A stretch of DNA of 64,000 nt from Piper betle (GCA_033002965.1 JAURVB010012360.1:42305-106304); one strand, 5' to 3'. Positions 37,312 through 51,380 are shown, counted from the first letter of the stretch. A program made the numbers and translations. The notes: generated by a model from the sequence alone, not told the origin.

Positions 37312-40300
37312 TGTTGGGTTGTCCCTCTTCTATAAATATATAAACTTTTAACCCTATTTTGAGCAAAAAAATAAGATTTTCCAGATTTGGTTACTTGAAA
37401 GGAATAAAAGCAACGTACAACAGTTTTCTTATTTGGTTTTTGATTTTTAGGTTTTGGAGAAAAACTACTACTGCAAAGGTAGAAAGAAAATTAATTTATT
37501 GTCAGACATATTCTAGATTTGAGGATGGATTTGTTGTCAACCGGTGTGCTTAATGATGAAGGATTTGGCTCACAATTTGCACAAGGTATGTGGAAACTTA
37601 TAAAAGGTTCTCTTATTGTTGTTAAACGGAAGAAGTGTTGCAGTTTGTACAAGACTAAGACGAGTCTAGTTCGAGGGGAGGTTAATATCTCTTGATTTGA
37701 TTTCACTGCTGATTTGTGGCACCATCGATTAGGATACATGAGTGAGAAGGGACTAGAGACTTTGAAGAAGTTAAATCTCCTTCCCAAGGTCAAAGACATC
37801 ACAATTAGTCCTTGTGACCATTGTTTGGTCGGGAAACAACGTAGGACATCCTTTGCAAGCACAAGTGCAAGGAAGTCAGAAGTTCTTGAGTTGGTATACA
37901 CTGATGTGTGTGGGCTAATAGAGGTACAATCTCTTGGCAGCTCTATTTATTTTTATCACTTTTATTGATGATACTTCTAAGAAGGTATGGGCTTATGACA
38001 TGAAAAATAAAAGTGATGTTTTTGGCATCTTTAAGAATTTTCATGTATTGGTTGAAAGAGAAACCAGTAAGCCTTTGAAATGCCTTAGAAGTGATAATGG
38101 TGGTGAATATTATTCTGTTGAGTTTGATGAATATTGTAGTAAGCATGGGATTAGGAATGAGAAGACGGTTCCTTATACTCCTCAACATAATAGAGTGGCT
38201 GAAAGGATAAACATGACCATCTCTAAGAGGGTTAGAAGTATAATGTCTTCAGCTAAGTTGCCTAAAACCTTCTAGGGTGAGGCCACGAGTACAGTTTGTT
38301 ATTTAATCAATAGATCTCCCATACATGCCTTGGACTGTGACATACTAGAAAGGGTTTGGAGTGACAAAAAGGTCAGTTATTCTCATTTGAGAGTCTTTGA
38401 TTGTAAAGCCTTTACGCATGTGTCCAAGGAGCAAAGGGTTAAGCTTGACTTTAGAGCCATGGAATGTGTTTTTCTAGGATATGGTGATGATAAGTTTGGA
38501 TACAAACTTTGAGATCCTAAGAATAAAAAACTGATTCGAAGCAGAGATGTAGTTTTCAGGGAGGATCAAACAGTTGAGGACTTTGGTAAGGAAGAAGTTC
38601 CTCAAACTAAATCTCAGGAAAGCTTGAAAAAGATAAAAGATCCTTCAACCTCAGCTAAAAGTGAAGAGACGACTCAGGATGACACAATTATTTCCCCATC
38701 GAGTGATGATGAGGGTGAGGATGTAGTGTATGATGATATTTCTAATGAGTTTGTTAGTGATGTTGGATAGGAACATGGAGATTCTGATCAAGGGCAGCCA
38801 ACTAATGTGAGGAGATCAACTCATGAACAAGTTCTATCAACAAGACATCTATCATCAGAATATATGACAATTACTAAATGTGGAAAACTAAAAATTTCAG
38901 TGAGGTCAAAGCTCATGTACAAAAGGAGAAAGTGGTTGAAGGCAATGCAAGATGAGATGAAATCTTTGCATGATAATCACACATATGAGTTAGTGGATCT
39001 TTCTAAGGGGAAGAGAGTATTGATGAACAAATGGGTCTACAGGATTAAATATGAAAAAAATAATACACAACCAAGGTGTAACACCCCAAATCCGGTTCAT
39101 GCTCGTGAACCGAACCGGCATGTTACAGGCCCCGGTTAGGTCGGCTAACCCGAACCTAACTCATACGGATCCAATCTCGGCGTCTTAAGATGTAGATACG
39201 ACTTGTCATGCATGGATAAATTCATAAAACCCTAACATGATACTACATGGATGACATGCAACCTAAATTTCACACCAACACAATTACAATCAAAATTAGT
39301 AAAAATTCTAAAATAAAAGGGACAGAATTTCCCTAAAAATGTAATTAGGGGCCACCCTGTCAAAATACGTATATTCAAACATATATACGTATAGCAACAA
39401 TAGCATTCACACATACTTCTAATCTATTATATTCATCATTCTCTGAACTTTGGGTCCTAACCCATCACACTTTTGCTGCGCTACTCTGATCATTTCACAT
39501 TCTATCATGTCTCATGCATTTGAACATGTCATTCACAATATAATAACATAATAACACAAAATTAAACATTCAGAAATCTAACATGTGTGTGTACAAGACC
39601 TCATTGCTCCTCCGTCCAAGCTGGCTCCTCCAACTCGTGATTATTACCTACATATAGTATAAAAACACGTCAGTAACAAGTGTTACTGGTCCGGAAAATA
39701 AAATAACTATAACAAGCTGGCTATGAGAGCAAACTCTCATATGAAAGAAAACATCATACTCCACGTGAACACTCTGAAGGGCACTACTGAGGAGCCACTG
39801 GGCTGCAGACCCGGTAGCATCCCGAACTTACTGCTGCTGGTACTGTGCTACTCTCAGCACTTCTTTTTCAGTACTTCTCGTGAAACTTTATCCTAAGCCC
39901 TCTCCTTACCTCCATATTTCTCCTGGCCTTGAGCACGAAGGCCGAGTACTCTCAGGCAGTCGCCTTTAGTACCCTTTGAACCACAAGTCCGGACATGCGC
40001 TGTACTAAACAGTACCCGTAAACCTCCACGTTCTCCGGGTGTGAGGAACTCAAACGCGGAGTTGTCAGGATCCCTCGGGAATGGAACAGTCCGCTGGCAC
40101 TAATCCAGAGCCCGCTTTGACTGTCACGGCATCCTCTGCATGGTACGTGCAGTCGATTTCTCCATCTCTCGTCTCACTGAAAACGCGAAAACTACATATA
40201 TATAGGGCTGGGTAGGGATTTATATAATAGGCCCGAAGGCAACTTGTGGTGGATCTTGGTTTCGAAATCATCCTCGAGGGATCTCATCCTCGAGGGGTTA

Positions 40301-43300
40301 TTAATCCGGAAAATGTTCGGTTAAATGGCCCGAGTTAAGTGGGATCCGATAAAACGCCACTTAACCCGTCCTGCAGGCAATAAATTAAACATACAATAGA
40401 AAGAGTAAATCAGAGACGAGTCCTAAACGGACCTGGTAGAAGCTCCAAGCGTGTCATCGCGCCTAGGCGGCGAGCTCCTACTCCGTACCTACACATCAAA
40501 ACTAAATACTAACGCCCACTAACTACATGATGCATCGAAACTCAATGAATCACACACAATGCAACCACGAGATCATCCATCAAAATAACAATCAGATAAT
40601 TATAAGAGTAAATAATCCTAACTCAAACTATTCATACCATATTTTATTCTGTTCTTCTAAGTTGCATCGTACTAGATTAACATGCTCATACACAATTCAT
40701 CTCATTAGATCACTTACTTCATTAACTAATAATCTCATCATGCACATCTTTACTTTATTCATGGTCAAGACATTAATCATGATAATTAATCAACCCTAGC
40801 ATGCTATGTTAACAATTATCATCAATTTTAAATAAATCAATCGGAGGTAATTATACCTCACATCGTCGGCAATCGGCGACGGCTAAGGTTCCGTCGCGCG
40901 TCTCGGAGCTCAAATTTGGCGCTCATCGGCGTCCGAAGCTCGATCAGGCTCCACTGGGTGAGCCCCGCGGAAGATCCGGTGAATTCCGACGAATCCCAGA
41001 AATTCCGATTTTTCGGCGGTTTTCCGGCAGCTACTTGCGGTTTTCCGGCGACTTTCGGTGGTTTTCCGGCGACAATCGCCGGCGGCGTCTAATGGTCGGA
41101 AAGGGGTCGTGTTGGGTACCCTCGGAACCGGCTCGGCGACCCCGACTCATCTACGAGGTCGACGCGGCCAACGGAGGTGGTGGCTCGCCGGAAAATGACT
41201 AAAACAGGGCCGCGGCGTTGGGTCGCTAAATCCGGCCGGCCACGGCGGCGATGCCCTCCGTTCCGGTCGGGGAAGGTCGCTGGAAGGCTGAGGGTGCTGA
41301 GGCGAGTGACCGATCGTGGCGGCGCTGGTCGCCGGCGACGGAATCGGTGACGGAAGCGCAACGCGGGCGCGGCGTCGCGGCGTGGCTTCCTCGCGTCGCG
41401 GCGGTCCGACGGGGGCCGGACCTGGTCGGGGCAGCACGGCAACGGCGTCACCGAGCTGGGCGGCGTCGGTCGACGGCCGGGCGGCGCCGACAGCGGCGGC
41501 GGTGGCGCGCGAACAGGGGCGGCGCGGCACGAGGGTTTGGGCGTGGGGGAGAAAAGGTCGGGGGTGTGTGTAGTGGCAAACTTGTAAATATTACTTGACT
41601 CGTCTCCGGCTCGAGTCAAGTATAATAACTAAGTCGTATTAAATCTTAAAAAAATTCATAAAAATTGGGAAAAATCCCGTAAAATCAAACAACACCACAA
41701 CATTATAATGATATGCTCTATGACTAACAACCCACCCAGACTGCCCGAACGCATCCTAACGCGGTAACGGCCTAATACTAATTCTACGATCCACTATATG
41801 TAAAAATAATAAAAAAATGACTGGCATACTCTCATATATCTGATAACTCATTCTGTTCTGCTGTGTTCATGACGTTATCATCATATACTTGGGTACGCAT
41901 GACCCTCATAGCTCATACACGCGACTAGCATCGGCTCGGTACACGTGTCCTGAAACTGACTCAACTCGAAAAAATAACGGTCGACCCGACCGGTTCTGAA
42001 TATAAAACCCTAACTCGAATCGTGGGTTTTACACAAGGTATAAGGCAAGGTTGGTGGTGAGGGCTTCGGACAGAAGAAAGGCATTGATTTCGATGAAATT
42101 TTTTCTCCTATTATTAAAATGCCTTCTATTAAAATTGTTCTGGTTTTGGCTGTAAGTTTAGATTTGGAAGTTGAACAATTAGATGTGAAGACAGCTTTTC
42201 TTGATGGTGATCATGAGGAGACCATTTACATGGAGCAACCGGAGGGTTTTGAAGTTAAAGGAAATGAACAAATGGTATGCAAACTTGAAAAAGAGTTTGT
42301 ATGGTTTGAAGCAACGTCCTAGACAGTGATACAAAAAGTTTGATTCTTTTATGGAAAAGAATGGGTACAAGAAATCTATTTCTGATCACTGTGTGTTCAT
42401 CAAGAGGTTTGATGATAGTGACTTTGTTATTCTGTTGTTTTATGTGGATGACTTATTTGATTGTAGGACATGATGGAGCCAAGATTGCAAATTTAAAGAA
42501 GAATTTGAACAAATCCTTTGCAATGAAGGATTTGGGACCGGCAAAGCAAATCTTGGGGATGTCCATTCGGCGTGACACAGGAACTAGAAAGCTTTGAGCG
42601 TCACAAGCAAAGTACATAAAAAAGGTACTTAAAAAATTCAATATGAAAGATGCAAAGCTGGTTGATATTCCACTTGGGGGTCACTTCAAGTTGATGAAAA
42701 GCTACTTAAGTGAAACAGAGATGAATGAAATGACAAAGGTTTTTCATGCGTATGCGGTTGGTAGTTTGATGTATGTTATAGTTTTTACAAAGCCTGATAT
42801 AATATATGTAGTTGAAATGGTTAGTAGACATTTAACAAATTCGAGTAAAGAATATTGACAAGTAATTAAATGGATAATGAGGTACTTGAGAGGTACGTCC
42901 AAAATATATTTGTGTTGTGAAAATGATAAATCTTTGTTGGTTGGCTACATTGATGCAGACATGGCAGGTGACTTGAAGACAAGAAGGTCATCATTTGGGT
43001 TTGTTGTTAATTTTGTTAATGGGGTTGTATCTTGGCAGTCTAGGTTACAAAAGTGTGTTGCATTATCCACAACTAAAGCAGAATTTATTACTACTATCGA
43101 AGTTTCAAAGGAGATGCTATGGACGAAGAGATTTTTTAATGAAATTGGCATTAAATAAGAAAGATATATTGTACACTACAATAGCCTAAGTGCAATTTAC
43201 ATGAGTAAGAATTCAAGTTTCATTCAAGGAGCAAGCATATTGATGTGAGATATCACTAGATAAAAGATGTGTTGGAAAATAAATCTCTTTGGCTAACAAA

Positions 43301-43960
43301 AATTCATATTAAAAGGAATGTTTCATATATGATGACTAAAATTGTGTCAAAAGAGAAACATATTTATTGCAAGAATGGAGCAGGCATGGATAGAGTTTTC
43401 CATGCTGGCTAGAGGTATTTCATAGAGTCGGGAAGGAGAGGTTTGTTGGGTTGTACCTCCTCCGTAAATACATAAACTTACAACCTTATTTTGGACAAAA
43501 AATCAAGATTTTTCAAATTTGTTTAGTTGAAAGGAATAAAAGCAACATACGACATATTTCTTCTTTGGTTTTTTATTTTTGGATTTTGGAAAAAATTGCT
43601 ATTACAAAGAAAGAAAATTATGTGAATTGAAGAAAGGTGAATGTTTTGTTGAGATTAACTTGTAATCGTCAATAATAATATACCAAGTTCTTATTTGTAA
43701 TCCGTAATTGTTTATTTTTTTTCTTAGCCAATCCAAATTTTGTAAAAAATACAATAAATTAGTATCGGAGAGTTTGTTCTCCTGTAAATCTTTTCTATAT
43801 TAAAGTTGTGATATAATTGAATTTAAGTTGGTCGTTTGCCCCGTGGTTTTTCTCTAAATTTGGGGTTTTCCACGTAAAATTATTTTTTCTTATCCCTATA
43901 TTTATTTGGTACTTTTATGTATTGAAATAGGAAATTTATATTTAGTTTATTTGGTTAATC
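37312..43960 (+). mobile_element. Ty1/Copia retrotransposon, internally deleted and decayed
   Basis: The 5' LTR starts TGTTGGGTTGT at 37,312 and its copy starts at 43,444. Only ~160 bp of the 5' LTR remains before the sequence jumps to the gag-pre-integrase region, so gag and protease are missing. Recognisable pol parts: LWHHRLGYMSEKG and CDHCLVGKQ (37.71-37.85 kb); integrase SDNGGEYYS, YTPQHNRVAER (38.09-38.21 kb); reverse transcriptase KWVYRIKYE, then after the solo LTR FDEIFSPI, DVKTAFLDGD, YVDD (42.44 kb); RNase H GDLKTRRSSFGF, VSWQS (42.97-43.04 kb). Stops and shifts are frequent. The right LTR end is set only by where protease sequence resumes; no clean target duplication was found (left flank TTTTC). 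Confidence 0.85.
39077..42033 (-). mobile_element. Gypsy-type solo LTR, 2,957 bp, nested in the Copia reverse transcriptase
   Basis: The insert begins TGTAACACCCC and ends GGGTTTTACA, with TG...CA tips. It is flanked by the perfect 5-bp duplication CAAGG (39,072-39,076 and 42,034-42,038). Removing it and one CAAGG rejoins the Copia frame (NNTQPR then YKARLVVRG). No internal region or second LTR is present. By comparison with the LTR followed by a primer site at 2,965, its sense strand is minus. A GC-rich block (about 40,860-41,560) is open in several frames but encodes nothing recognisable. Confidence 0.92.
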
Positions 43961-44144
43961 CCGTGGAAAGAATACACAAGCTCGAGACCGGAAACTGATC
44001 TCCTTTGTCGGAGCAAGAGCTGGTAGACTGCGACACATATGGAGTAGACCAAGGTTGTGATGGGGGGCTCATGGAAGACGCCTACGACTACATCAAGCGG
44101 AATGGAGGCATCACCACCGAAGCGAACTATCTATACAACGCTAG

Positions 44145-44456
<312 letters not shown>

Positions 44457-44542
44457 TGAGGAACACAAAAGCCGAGGTAGGAATTTGTGGCATTGCCATG
44501 CAAGCTTCCTACCCCGCAGCATGGTCAAGTCCTTGCAAGTAA

Positions 44543-45506
44543 ATTGTATTATGAATTTAAAGTTGTGTGGGTTGTATATGAATATTTGTACTCGTTGAAT
44601 TTTCTTTAAAAAATTAGATACAATATACGACCTGGAAAATAATTTATGGAATATAAGGAAATAAAGAGTATTACTTGAATTTTCTATTCATTATTACTAT
44701 ATGATTTTACATATGAAATTATGATAAATTTTAAATATTTTAATTCTCAAAATTATATGTCTTTGTAATTATATAAACAATATTAACATAAGCTAAGCTT
44801 ATTCGAGCTTAATTTTTTTCTCCAAGGCAAAAAAGTGGCCTAGACTCTGGTCCTTAGAGCTCAGCTAATAGAAGCTTGATAAATTCGGATATAAATAATA
44901 AGTTTGACTCAAGTTCAAAAATAAATTTGTCAAGTTTAAGCAAAGCAAAAATAATGTAACTCGATGCAGCATGCAGGTCACTAATGTAGAAGCCCTAATT
45001 AACTCAACTATTTTTTATATTTTTTATAAAAGGTTAAGTAGCCATTTAGCTGCAATAGAAAATTTTATATAATTTTTTAGAAAATTTCATCACAAGTTAT
45101 ATTTAATTAAAATTATAAAAAATAATAAATCTTATAAAATAATGTTTGGCAGTAGTAATTATTTACACAAATTCTAATGCTAATATTTGGTGGTAAAAAA
45201 TATAATATACAATCAAACTTTTAAGTAAAGGTCATATGCCGACATTAGTAGATGGTTGGAGGCGCAATTGAATTGGGGAGTTGGATTAGTCTAGGAGAAG
45301 ATAATAGGAGCGGTTAAGAAGAAGGGAGGGGTGATGACAGATGATTGACAGAAAACTAGGATGGGTTGACGCGAGGTAATGGTAAAAAATTAGGGCGACA
45401 GACAAAAAATATTAAATAGAAAGAAGAAAGAAAGGAAGAATAAAAATAGTTAGAAAAAATATTAAAAGAGCGAGAATAATATCAGAAAAAAATAGAGTAT
45501 ATATAT
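44543..45506. other. AT-rich intergenic DNA
   Basis: Presumed old 3' flank of the protease, then AT-rich sequence ending in a short (TA)n run (45,499-45,506) at the insertion point of the first gag element. Nothing coding. Confidence 0.5.
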
Positions 45507-46548
45507 TGTTTGTACATATTTATCTGAAAAATATTTATATTTATCCGGTTACGTGGATAATATTTATCCGGTTATGTGACAGTACTCCGCCACTTACGTA
45601 GATGACTTCCTACATGTTATAAGAGAATTAGTCATACAGTTCCAAAACAGCCGGAGAAAGAATTACTAGAGGAAGAGGTAGACATTGTTCTATAACCGTT
45701 AGAGGAAATCTCTCAGTCAGGAGTTATCCCAATTCTATAAAAGCCGGGTATTATTGCTGAAGCAGGGGGCTCGGACACTAAAGGAAAAGAATTTTGCCAG
45801 GCAGAAGAAAAGCCGAGGGAGGAGCCCCTCACCAGAGATGCTCCAGTGACCCTCGCCAACACCTGATCGATCACTACCCTTGTCACGGCCATGAATCCTT
45901 GCCCAAGATCCAAACTTTCCACTTGCCAGAGCCACCGGTGAAGGAGTCGTGTTGCTTTGAAGTGTTGCCGACGTGCTGTCCGTGAGGGAGCTGACGAAAG
46001 GTTTTGTTGCTCACCAAAGTTTTGCCACTGGGTCATCGTGACGAAGAAGAAAGGTGGAGCTTTGAAGCAGTATACCTGGAATCAAGATCCTTGCCGCCTT
46101 TGACAAGCCTCGCCTGAGCATAGCCGCGGAGGTTCCCCCAGGGGTTTGGAGTTTTCCCCTCCTGCCGCTTTGCCTATCGCTGCACATCGTCATGGAGCCT
46201 TACCTCGTTGAGAAGGAGGTCTGCTATTATCCACCAAGGAAAGGCGCTGCTGCCACATCCTGCTACTGCCGAAGTCATCGCCGACGCCTGAAGGTCACAG
46301 CCTTGCCGCATCGGATCTACCTGAAAAGGAAGTTTTCTCTTTCGCAGGTAAAAACAGGGGACGTATTAGGAGGAATTCTTGCTGCTATCCATCACTGATT
46401 GCCGGTAGCCCATCACCATGTCCACTTGCCAAGGGAAGGAGGAATTTTACAGTACCCAACCGAGAAAAATTACCCAGATCGCCATGCCCCTGCTCGCCGG
46501 AGTCAGCGAAGGCGCAAAGCAAACAGAGCAAGGGGAATAGCAGAGAAA

Positions 46549-46990
46549 ACAGAGCAGCGAAGGTTTGATTTCACTCATTTTTTCCGACCAGTTCCGGTCG
46601 TTCCCGGCCCCGTCACAAGATTCAGAGTGAAGGAGGAGAAGTGATCTACAGACCCAAGCCGAGAGCTGCCAGAGTTCGTCGCCGTAGCCGCCAGGAAAAA
46701 TCGAGAAGAGAGGAAGTTGCTGGCCGGAAAAGCAGAAAATAGAGCAGCGAAGGTCTGATTTCGCTCATTTTTTCAGACCAACACTGGTCGTTCCCCGTGT
46801 CGCCGTGAGGTGAAACATGAAGAAGGAGGAGTGGTCTAGAAATCCAAAGTGAGTTTCGCCAAAGTTCGTCGCTGTAGCCGCCGGGAAAAATCGGGAAGCG
46901 AGGAAGTTGCTGGCCGGAAAAGCAGAAAACAGAGTAGCAAACACCGGATTTCTTGGATTTTTCCGACCAGCACCGGTCGTTCCCAGACCT
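46549..46990 (+). repeat. ~185-bp tandem repeats inside the LTR of element 1
   Basis: Two full units and the start of a third each begin near AGAGCAGCGAAGGTCTGATT, contain a CCGGTCGTTCCC-like phrase, and end in GTTGCTGGCCGGAAAAGCAG. The same array occurs in the 3' LTR at about 50,037-50,600, followed by a more diverged unit. The deletion junction with gag falls within the third unit. Confidence 0.8.
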
Positions 46991-48858
46991 TCCGTTATGG
47001 CAACCCTGAAGATCACATCACAATCTTCGAGATTGAGTGTGGAACAATCTCGACAAATGAAAAGTTAAAGTTACAACAATTCCCAGCTTCTCTTAATGGT
47101 AATGCACTTAGATGGTTCAATAATCGCCCACCCAAATCAATCAGATCATGGGAGGAACTCATCGAGCAATTCACAGCTCATTTTCAGTCAATCGATATCC
47201 CGATAAAGATTGAGCATTTAAGGCAATGTCAGAGAAAACCAGGTGAAGAATTTGCTACATATGTAAAAAGATTCAGAAGTCTTTCATCCCAAATGAAAGA
47301 GACTCCAGAGATCAAGGAGCTTGTAAAGATTTGCGCGATGAATGCTGGATCAGCAGCTTGGTTCCTGAGTGCTGCACAATGCAACACATTTGAAGAACTC
47401 TTTGAAAGGGTGCTGATATATGAGGAACTCAACAGAATTTCTGCTTCAACAAAGAATAAAGGAGCATCAAGCAATGCAGTCACCGAGCTTGGTCACATGA
47501 ATCATGAGTGGAAAATGAAGACTAAGAATGGAAGTGAGAATCCAAGATATACACCTCGAGAGTCTCGACAACAGCGTGAATGGAGGAATATTAAAGATTA
47601 CACCTTCAACACTGGAGATACTGAGAGATGGTTTGACGTGTTGAAGAGCAAAGGAAAGATCACACCATGGACTCCAAAAAATTTGCCAAAGCCAGAAGAT
47701 GAAAAGAACGAAAATTTTTGTCGATTTCACCAGAGGTTAGGTCATTCTACGGTGAAATGTCGAGACATGATGGAGAAGATCCAAGAGTTACTTGACAAAG
47801 GTGATATAAAGTACAAAACTTCAACTGCCAATGTGATGACAGTGAGCCACTCATCTTCACTAATGAAGTCTCAAAAGAGAATGGAAAAGCTAGATGAAGG
47901 AAGGAAAAATGAGAAAATGTATGCCCCGATGGTTAAGGTCAAAGACATGGAAATGCCACCTGTTTCCACTAAAGAAGTGAAGAAAGGGTTCCCTACATCT
48001 CCAATGATGCATGAGTTTGAAGTTCAAACTGATCAAAAAATAAGACTTTGCGAAGGAAAGGAGCTCGATAAAGAAAAGATAGAAGATCAGCTTATTGTTC
48101 AAACAACTTCGACTCAAGAAGAAGTTAAATTGAAGGATTCAATGCAATATGGAAAAACAAAACTTCACCTGATTTGCAGTTACGGTGGAAAGATAGCGAT
48201 CCAAGGAAGGAAGAGACATTACATTGGAGGAAACACACGACTTGTTTTAGTGGATCGTGATTGTTCTTATTCAAGTCTTGTTACTCGAATCAAGAGTACA
48301 TTTTCTACTAGCAGCCCTTTCATGATCAAGTGTCAGCTACCAGGTGAAAGCTTGAAGTACCCTATCACAATTGCTAGCAATGAAGACTTGACAAATATAA
48401 TCGAAGAGCAAGAGGAGTTCAACACAAACACAAGATCAACTTCTCGCCTTCATTTCTTTGTATTACCGAAGAAATCAAGATCACCATCCAACTCGACATT
48501 GGACAAGAAGTTGGGGGCGTCAATCGAAATTACTACTCCTAAAAGGTTTAAAAGAGAAGCCAACAGCTCAACAAATAGTACGAGGCATCACAAAAGAACA
48601 AGGTCTCCCCCATATCATAGAAGGAAAAGAAGACATCATGAGATCTTCTCGCCAGAGAAGCTAGATGCTAAGAAAGAGAAGTCACGGCTGAGAGTAGAAA
48701 CGAAATTGTCATTCCCCCATTGCTACCCAAATCTAAAAAGTAAAAGGAAAGAAATATGGATTTGGAGACCACGGTTGTCGAGCAAAGAAGTCACTCTCCT
48801 AAATCAAAATAATGGGCAGTTATCACACAGTGACTCGGAAGGGGTCATCCTAGCTTGA
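46849..48858 (+). CDS. Truncated gag-PB1 protein fused in frame to LTR sequence
   Basis: A single open frame of about 669 codons. The first ~45 codons are LTR sequence and have no natural ATG at the start. Gag begins at GNPEDHITIFEIECGT (about 46,999) and continues through the capsid region (ALRWFNNRP, EELIEQFTAHF, CQRKPGEEFATYVKRFRSL), the zinc-finger-like CRFHQRLGHSTVKC, and a PB1-like domain (LICSYGGKIAIQG ... YIGGNTRLVLVDRD ... QLPGESLKYPITIASNEDL) to a basic C-terminus ending GVILA. It is very close to the corresponding part of the intact gag of element 2. Whether it is translated is unknown, as initiation would have to occur within the LTR or at an internal ATG. Confidence 0.8.
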   Translation: MSFAKVRRCSRREKSGSEEVAGRKSRKQSSKHRISWIFPTSTGRSQTFRYGNPEDHITIFEIECGTISTNEKLKLQQFPASLNGNALRWFNNRPPKSIRSWEELIEQFTAHFQSIDIPIKIEHLRQCQRKPGEEFATYVKRFRSLSSQMKETPEIKELVKICAMNAGSAAWFLSAAQCNTFEELFERVLIYEELNRISASTKNKGASSNAVTELGHMNHEWKMKTKNGSENPRYTPRESRQQREWRNIKDYTFNTGDTERWFDVLKSKGKITPWTPKNLPKPEDEKNENFCRFHQRLGHSTVKCRDMMEKIQELLDKGDIKYKTSTANVMTVSHSSSLMKSQKRMEKLDEGRKNEKMYAPMVKVKDMEMPPVSTKEVKKGFPTSPMMHEFEVQTDQKIRLCEGKELDKEKIEDQLIVQTTSTQEEVKLKDSMQYGKTKLHLICSYGGKIAIQGRKRHYIGGNTRLVLVDRDCSYSSLVTRIKSTFSTSSPFMIKCQLPGESLKYPITIASNEDLTNIIEEQEEFNTNTRSTSRLHFFVLPKKSRSPSNSTLDKKLGASIEITTPKRFKREANSSTNSTRHHKRTRSPPYHRRKRRHHEIFSPEKLDAKKEKSRLRVETKLSFPHCYPNLKSKRKEIWIWRPRLSSKEVTLLNQNNGQLSHSDSEGVILA

Positions 48859-51380
48859 GAGCAAAATATTATTCTTCGCAAAAAACAAAAAATGAAAAAA
48901 GGAGAAAATGCAAAAAAAAAGAATAAAGAAAAAAGCAAACTATATTTTTTGCCGATTCTTCTTTCCAAGTTTGCGAAAAATCGGCAAGCGGGCTAATGTT
49001 TGTACATATTTATCCGAAAAATATTTATATTTATCTGGTTATGTGGATAATATTTATCCAATTATGTGACAATACTCAAGCCACTTACGTGGATGACTTC
49101 CTGCATGTTACAAGAGAATTAGTCATACAGTTCCAAAACTGCCGGAGAAAGAATTGCCAGAGGAAGAGGTAGACATTGTTCTGCAGCCGTTGGAGGAAAT
49201 CTCTCACTCAGGAGTTATCCCAATTCTATAAAAGCCGGGTGTTATTGCTGAAGCAAGGGGGCTCGAACGCTAAAGGAAAAGAATTTTGCCAGACAGAAGA
49301 AAAGCCGAGGGAGGAGCCCCTCACCGGAGATGCTCCAGTGACCCTCGCCAACACCCGATCGATCACTACCCCTGTCACGGCCATGAATCCTTGCCCAAGA
49401 TCCAAACTTTCCACTTGCCAGAGCCACCGGTGAAGGAGTCGTGTTGCTTTGAAGTGTTGCCGACGTGCTGTCCGTGAGGGAGCTGACGAAAGGTTCTGTT
49501 GCTCGCCAAAGTTTTGCCACTGGGTCATCGTGACGAAGAAGAAAGGTGGAGCTTTGAAGCAGTATCCCTGGAATCGAGATCCTTTCCGCCTTTGACAAGC
49601 CTCGCCTGAGCATAGCCGCGGAGGTTCCCCGAGGGGTTTGGAGTTTTCCCCTGCTGCCGCTTTGCCTATCGCTGCACATCGTCGTGGAGCCCTACCTCAT
49701 TGAGAAGGAGGTCTGCTATTATCCACCAAGGAAAGGCACTGCTGCCACATCCTGCTACTGCCGAAGTCGTCGCCGATGCTTGAAGGTCACAGCCTTGCCG
49801 CATCGGATCTACCTGAAAAGGAAGTTTTCTCTTTCGCAGGTAAAAACAGGGGACGTATTAGGAGGAATTCTTGCTGCTATCCATCACTGATTGCCGGTAG
49901 CCCATCACCATCTCCACTCGCCAAGGGAAGGAGGAATTTTACAGTACCCAACCGAGAAAAATTACCCAGATTGCCATGTCCCTGCCTCGCCGGAGTCGGA
50001 GAAGACGCTGCACAGATCAAGGAGAATAGCAGAGAAAACAGAGCAGCGAAGGTCTGATTTCGCTCATTTTTCCTGACCAGTTCCGGTCATTCCCGGCCCC
50101 GTCACAAGATTCAGAGTGAAGGCGGAGAAGTGATCTACAGACCCAAGCCGAGAGCCACCGGAGTTCGTCGCCGTAGCCGCCGGGAAAAATCGAGAAGCGA
50201 GGAAGTTGCTGGCCGGAAAAGCAGAAAACAGAGCAGCGAAGGTCTGATTTCGCTCATTTTTTTCGACCAACACCGGTCGTTCCCAGTGTCGCCGTGAGGT
50301 GAAACGTGAAGAAGGAGGAGTGGTCTAGAAACCCAAAGTGAGTTTCGCCAAAGTTCGTCGCTGTAGCCGCCGGGAAAAATCGGGAAGCGAGGAAGTTGCT
50401 GGCCGGAAAAGCAGAAAACAGAGTAGCGAAGGTCGGATTTCTTGAATTTTTTCCGACCAACACCGGTCGTTCCCAGTGTCTTCCGTGAGGTGATCAACTT
50501 GAAGATGGAGGAGTGGTCTAGAAACCCAAGCGGAGATCCACCGGATTTCATCGCTGAGGTCGCCGGAAAAAATCGAGAAGTGACCATCGAGCACGTAGCA
50601 CAAAAGTGCAGAAAAGTGTCTAACTTTCCGGCATCCGACCGACCGACCGGAGCCGCCGCTGACCGTCGGACCACCGCCAAGACCTTCACCATTCTGAGAT
50701 CTACAGTTCTGGGCGAACTCCGCCACCATCCGACGCCGGAAAAGCCGCCGCCGGAGCCCCAAAAGCGCCGCCGCGTCACGCCGTAGCCGGGTCTGTCGTG
50801 CCCGTTTACTTCTACTGCGTCCACAAGATTCGGCAGATTCGTGACCAGCCATTTACCCGCAGACCCGTGACCGGATCTAGACCGTGACTGCGTTCGTGAC
50901 CACCCGCGACCCGAATTGGAGCTGGTGTACAGTACACCACCCGTAGACTGGCGCACGCAGAAAGAAAGGAAGCCGACGTACGCCATCCGGTCCGATCCAG
51001 TATTTGTTTGGTTTGAACCAACCCGGAACGACCTGGTTCAGCCTATCAACACTCTTAGAAATAATTTGAAGGCCTTCCAGACTGATCAGAGCAAATTTAT
51101 CTAAAGGCAGCAAAAATTCACTATTTTGTGTAACTTGTAAAAATTAAAGGAGAAATAGTGGATTGTGAGTACTAATCTCACCGTGGACTGACTTAGGGAT
51201 TCAAGTTGAACCCTAAGGAACCACGTAAAAAATTTCTCTGCGTGTCATTTCACGTGTTTGTAATATTTTCTATTTCCATCGCACTATCTCTTTGCGCGGC
51301 AAGGGCGCCTTGGTCCCACCGAACCTTCAAACCCGAATCACACACAAGAACCGATTCGAGGGGGCAGACGATCTTGCGCC

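Noticed and set aside
41089..41619. Long GC-rich open frames on both strands in the solo LTR (up to 176 codons)
   Set aside because: They lie inside a defined LTR, are Pro/Arg/Ala-rich in several frames at once, and show no protein family motif. They are a result of GC richness.
50135..50986. 283-codon minus-strand open frame in the 3' LTR of element 1
   Set aside because: It is antisense to the element and made of LTR tandem repeats, with no domain motif.
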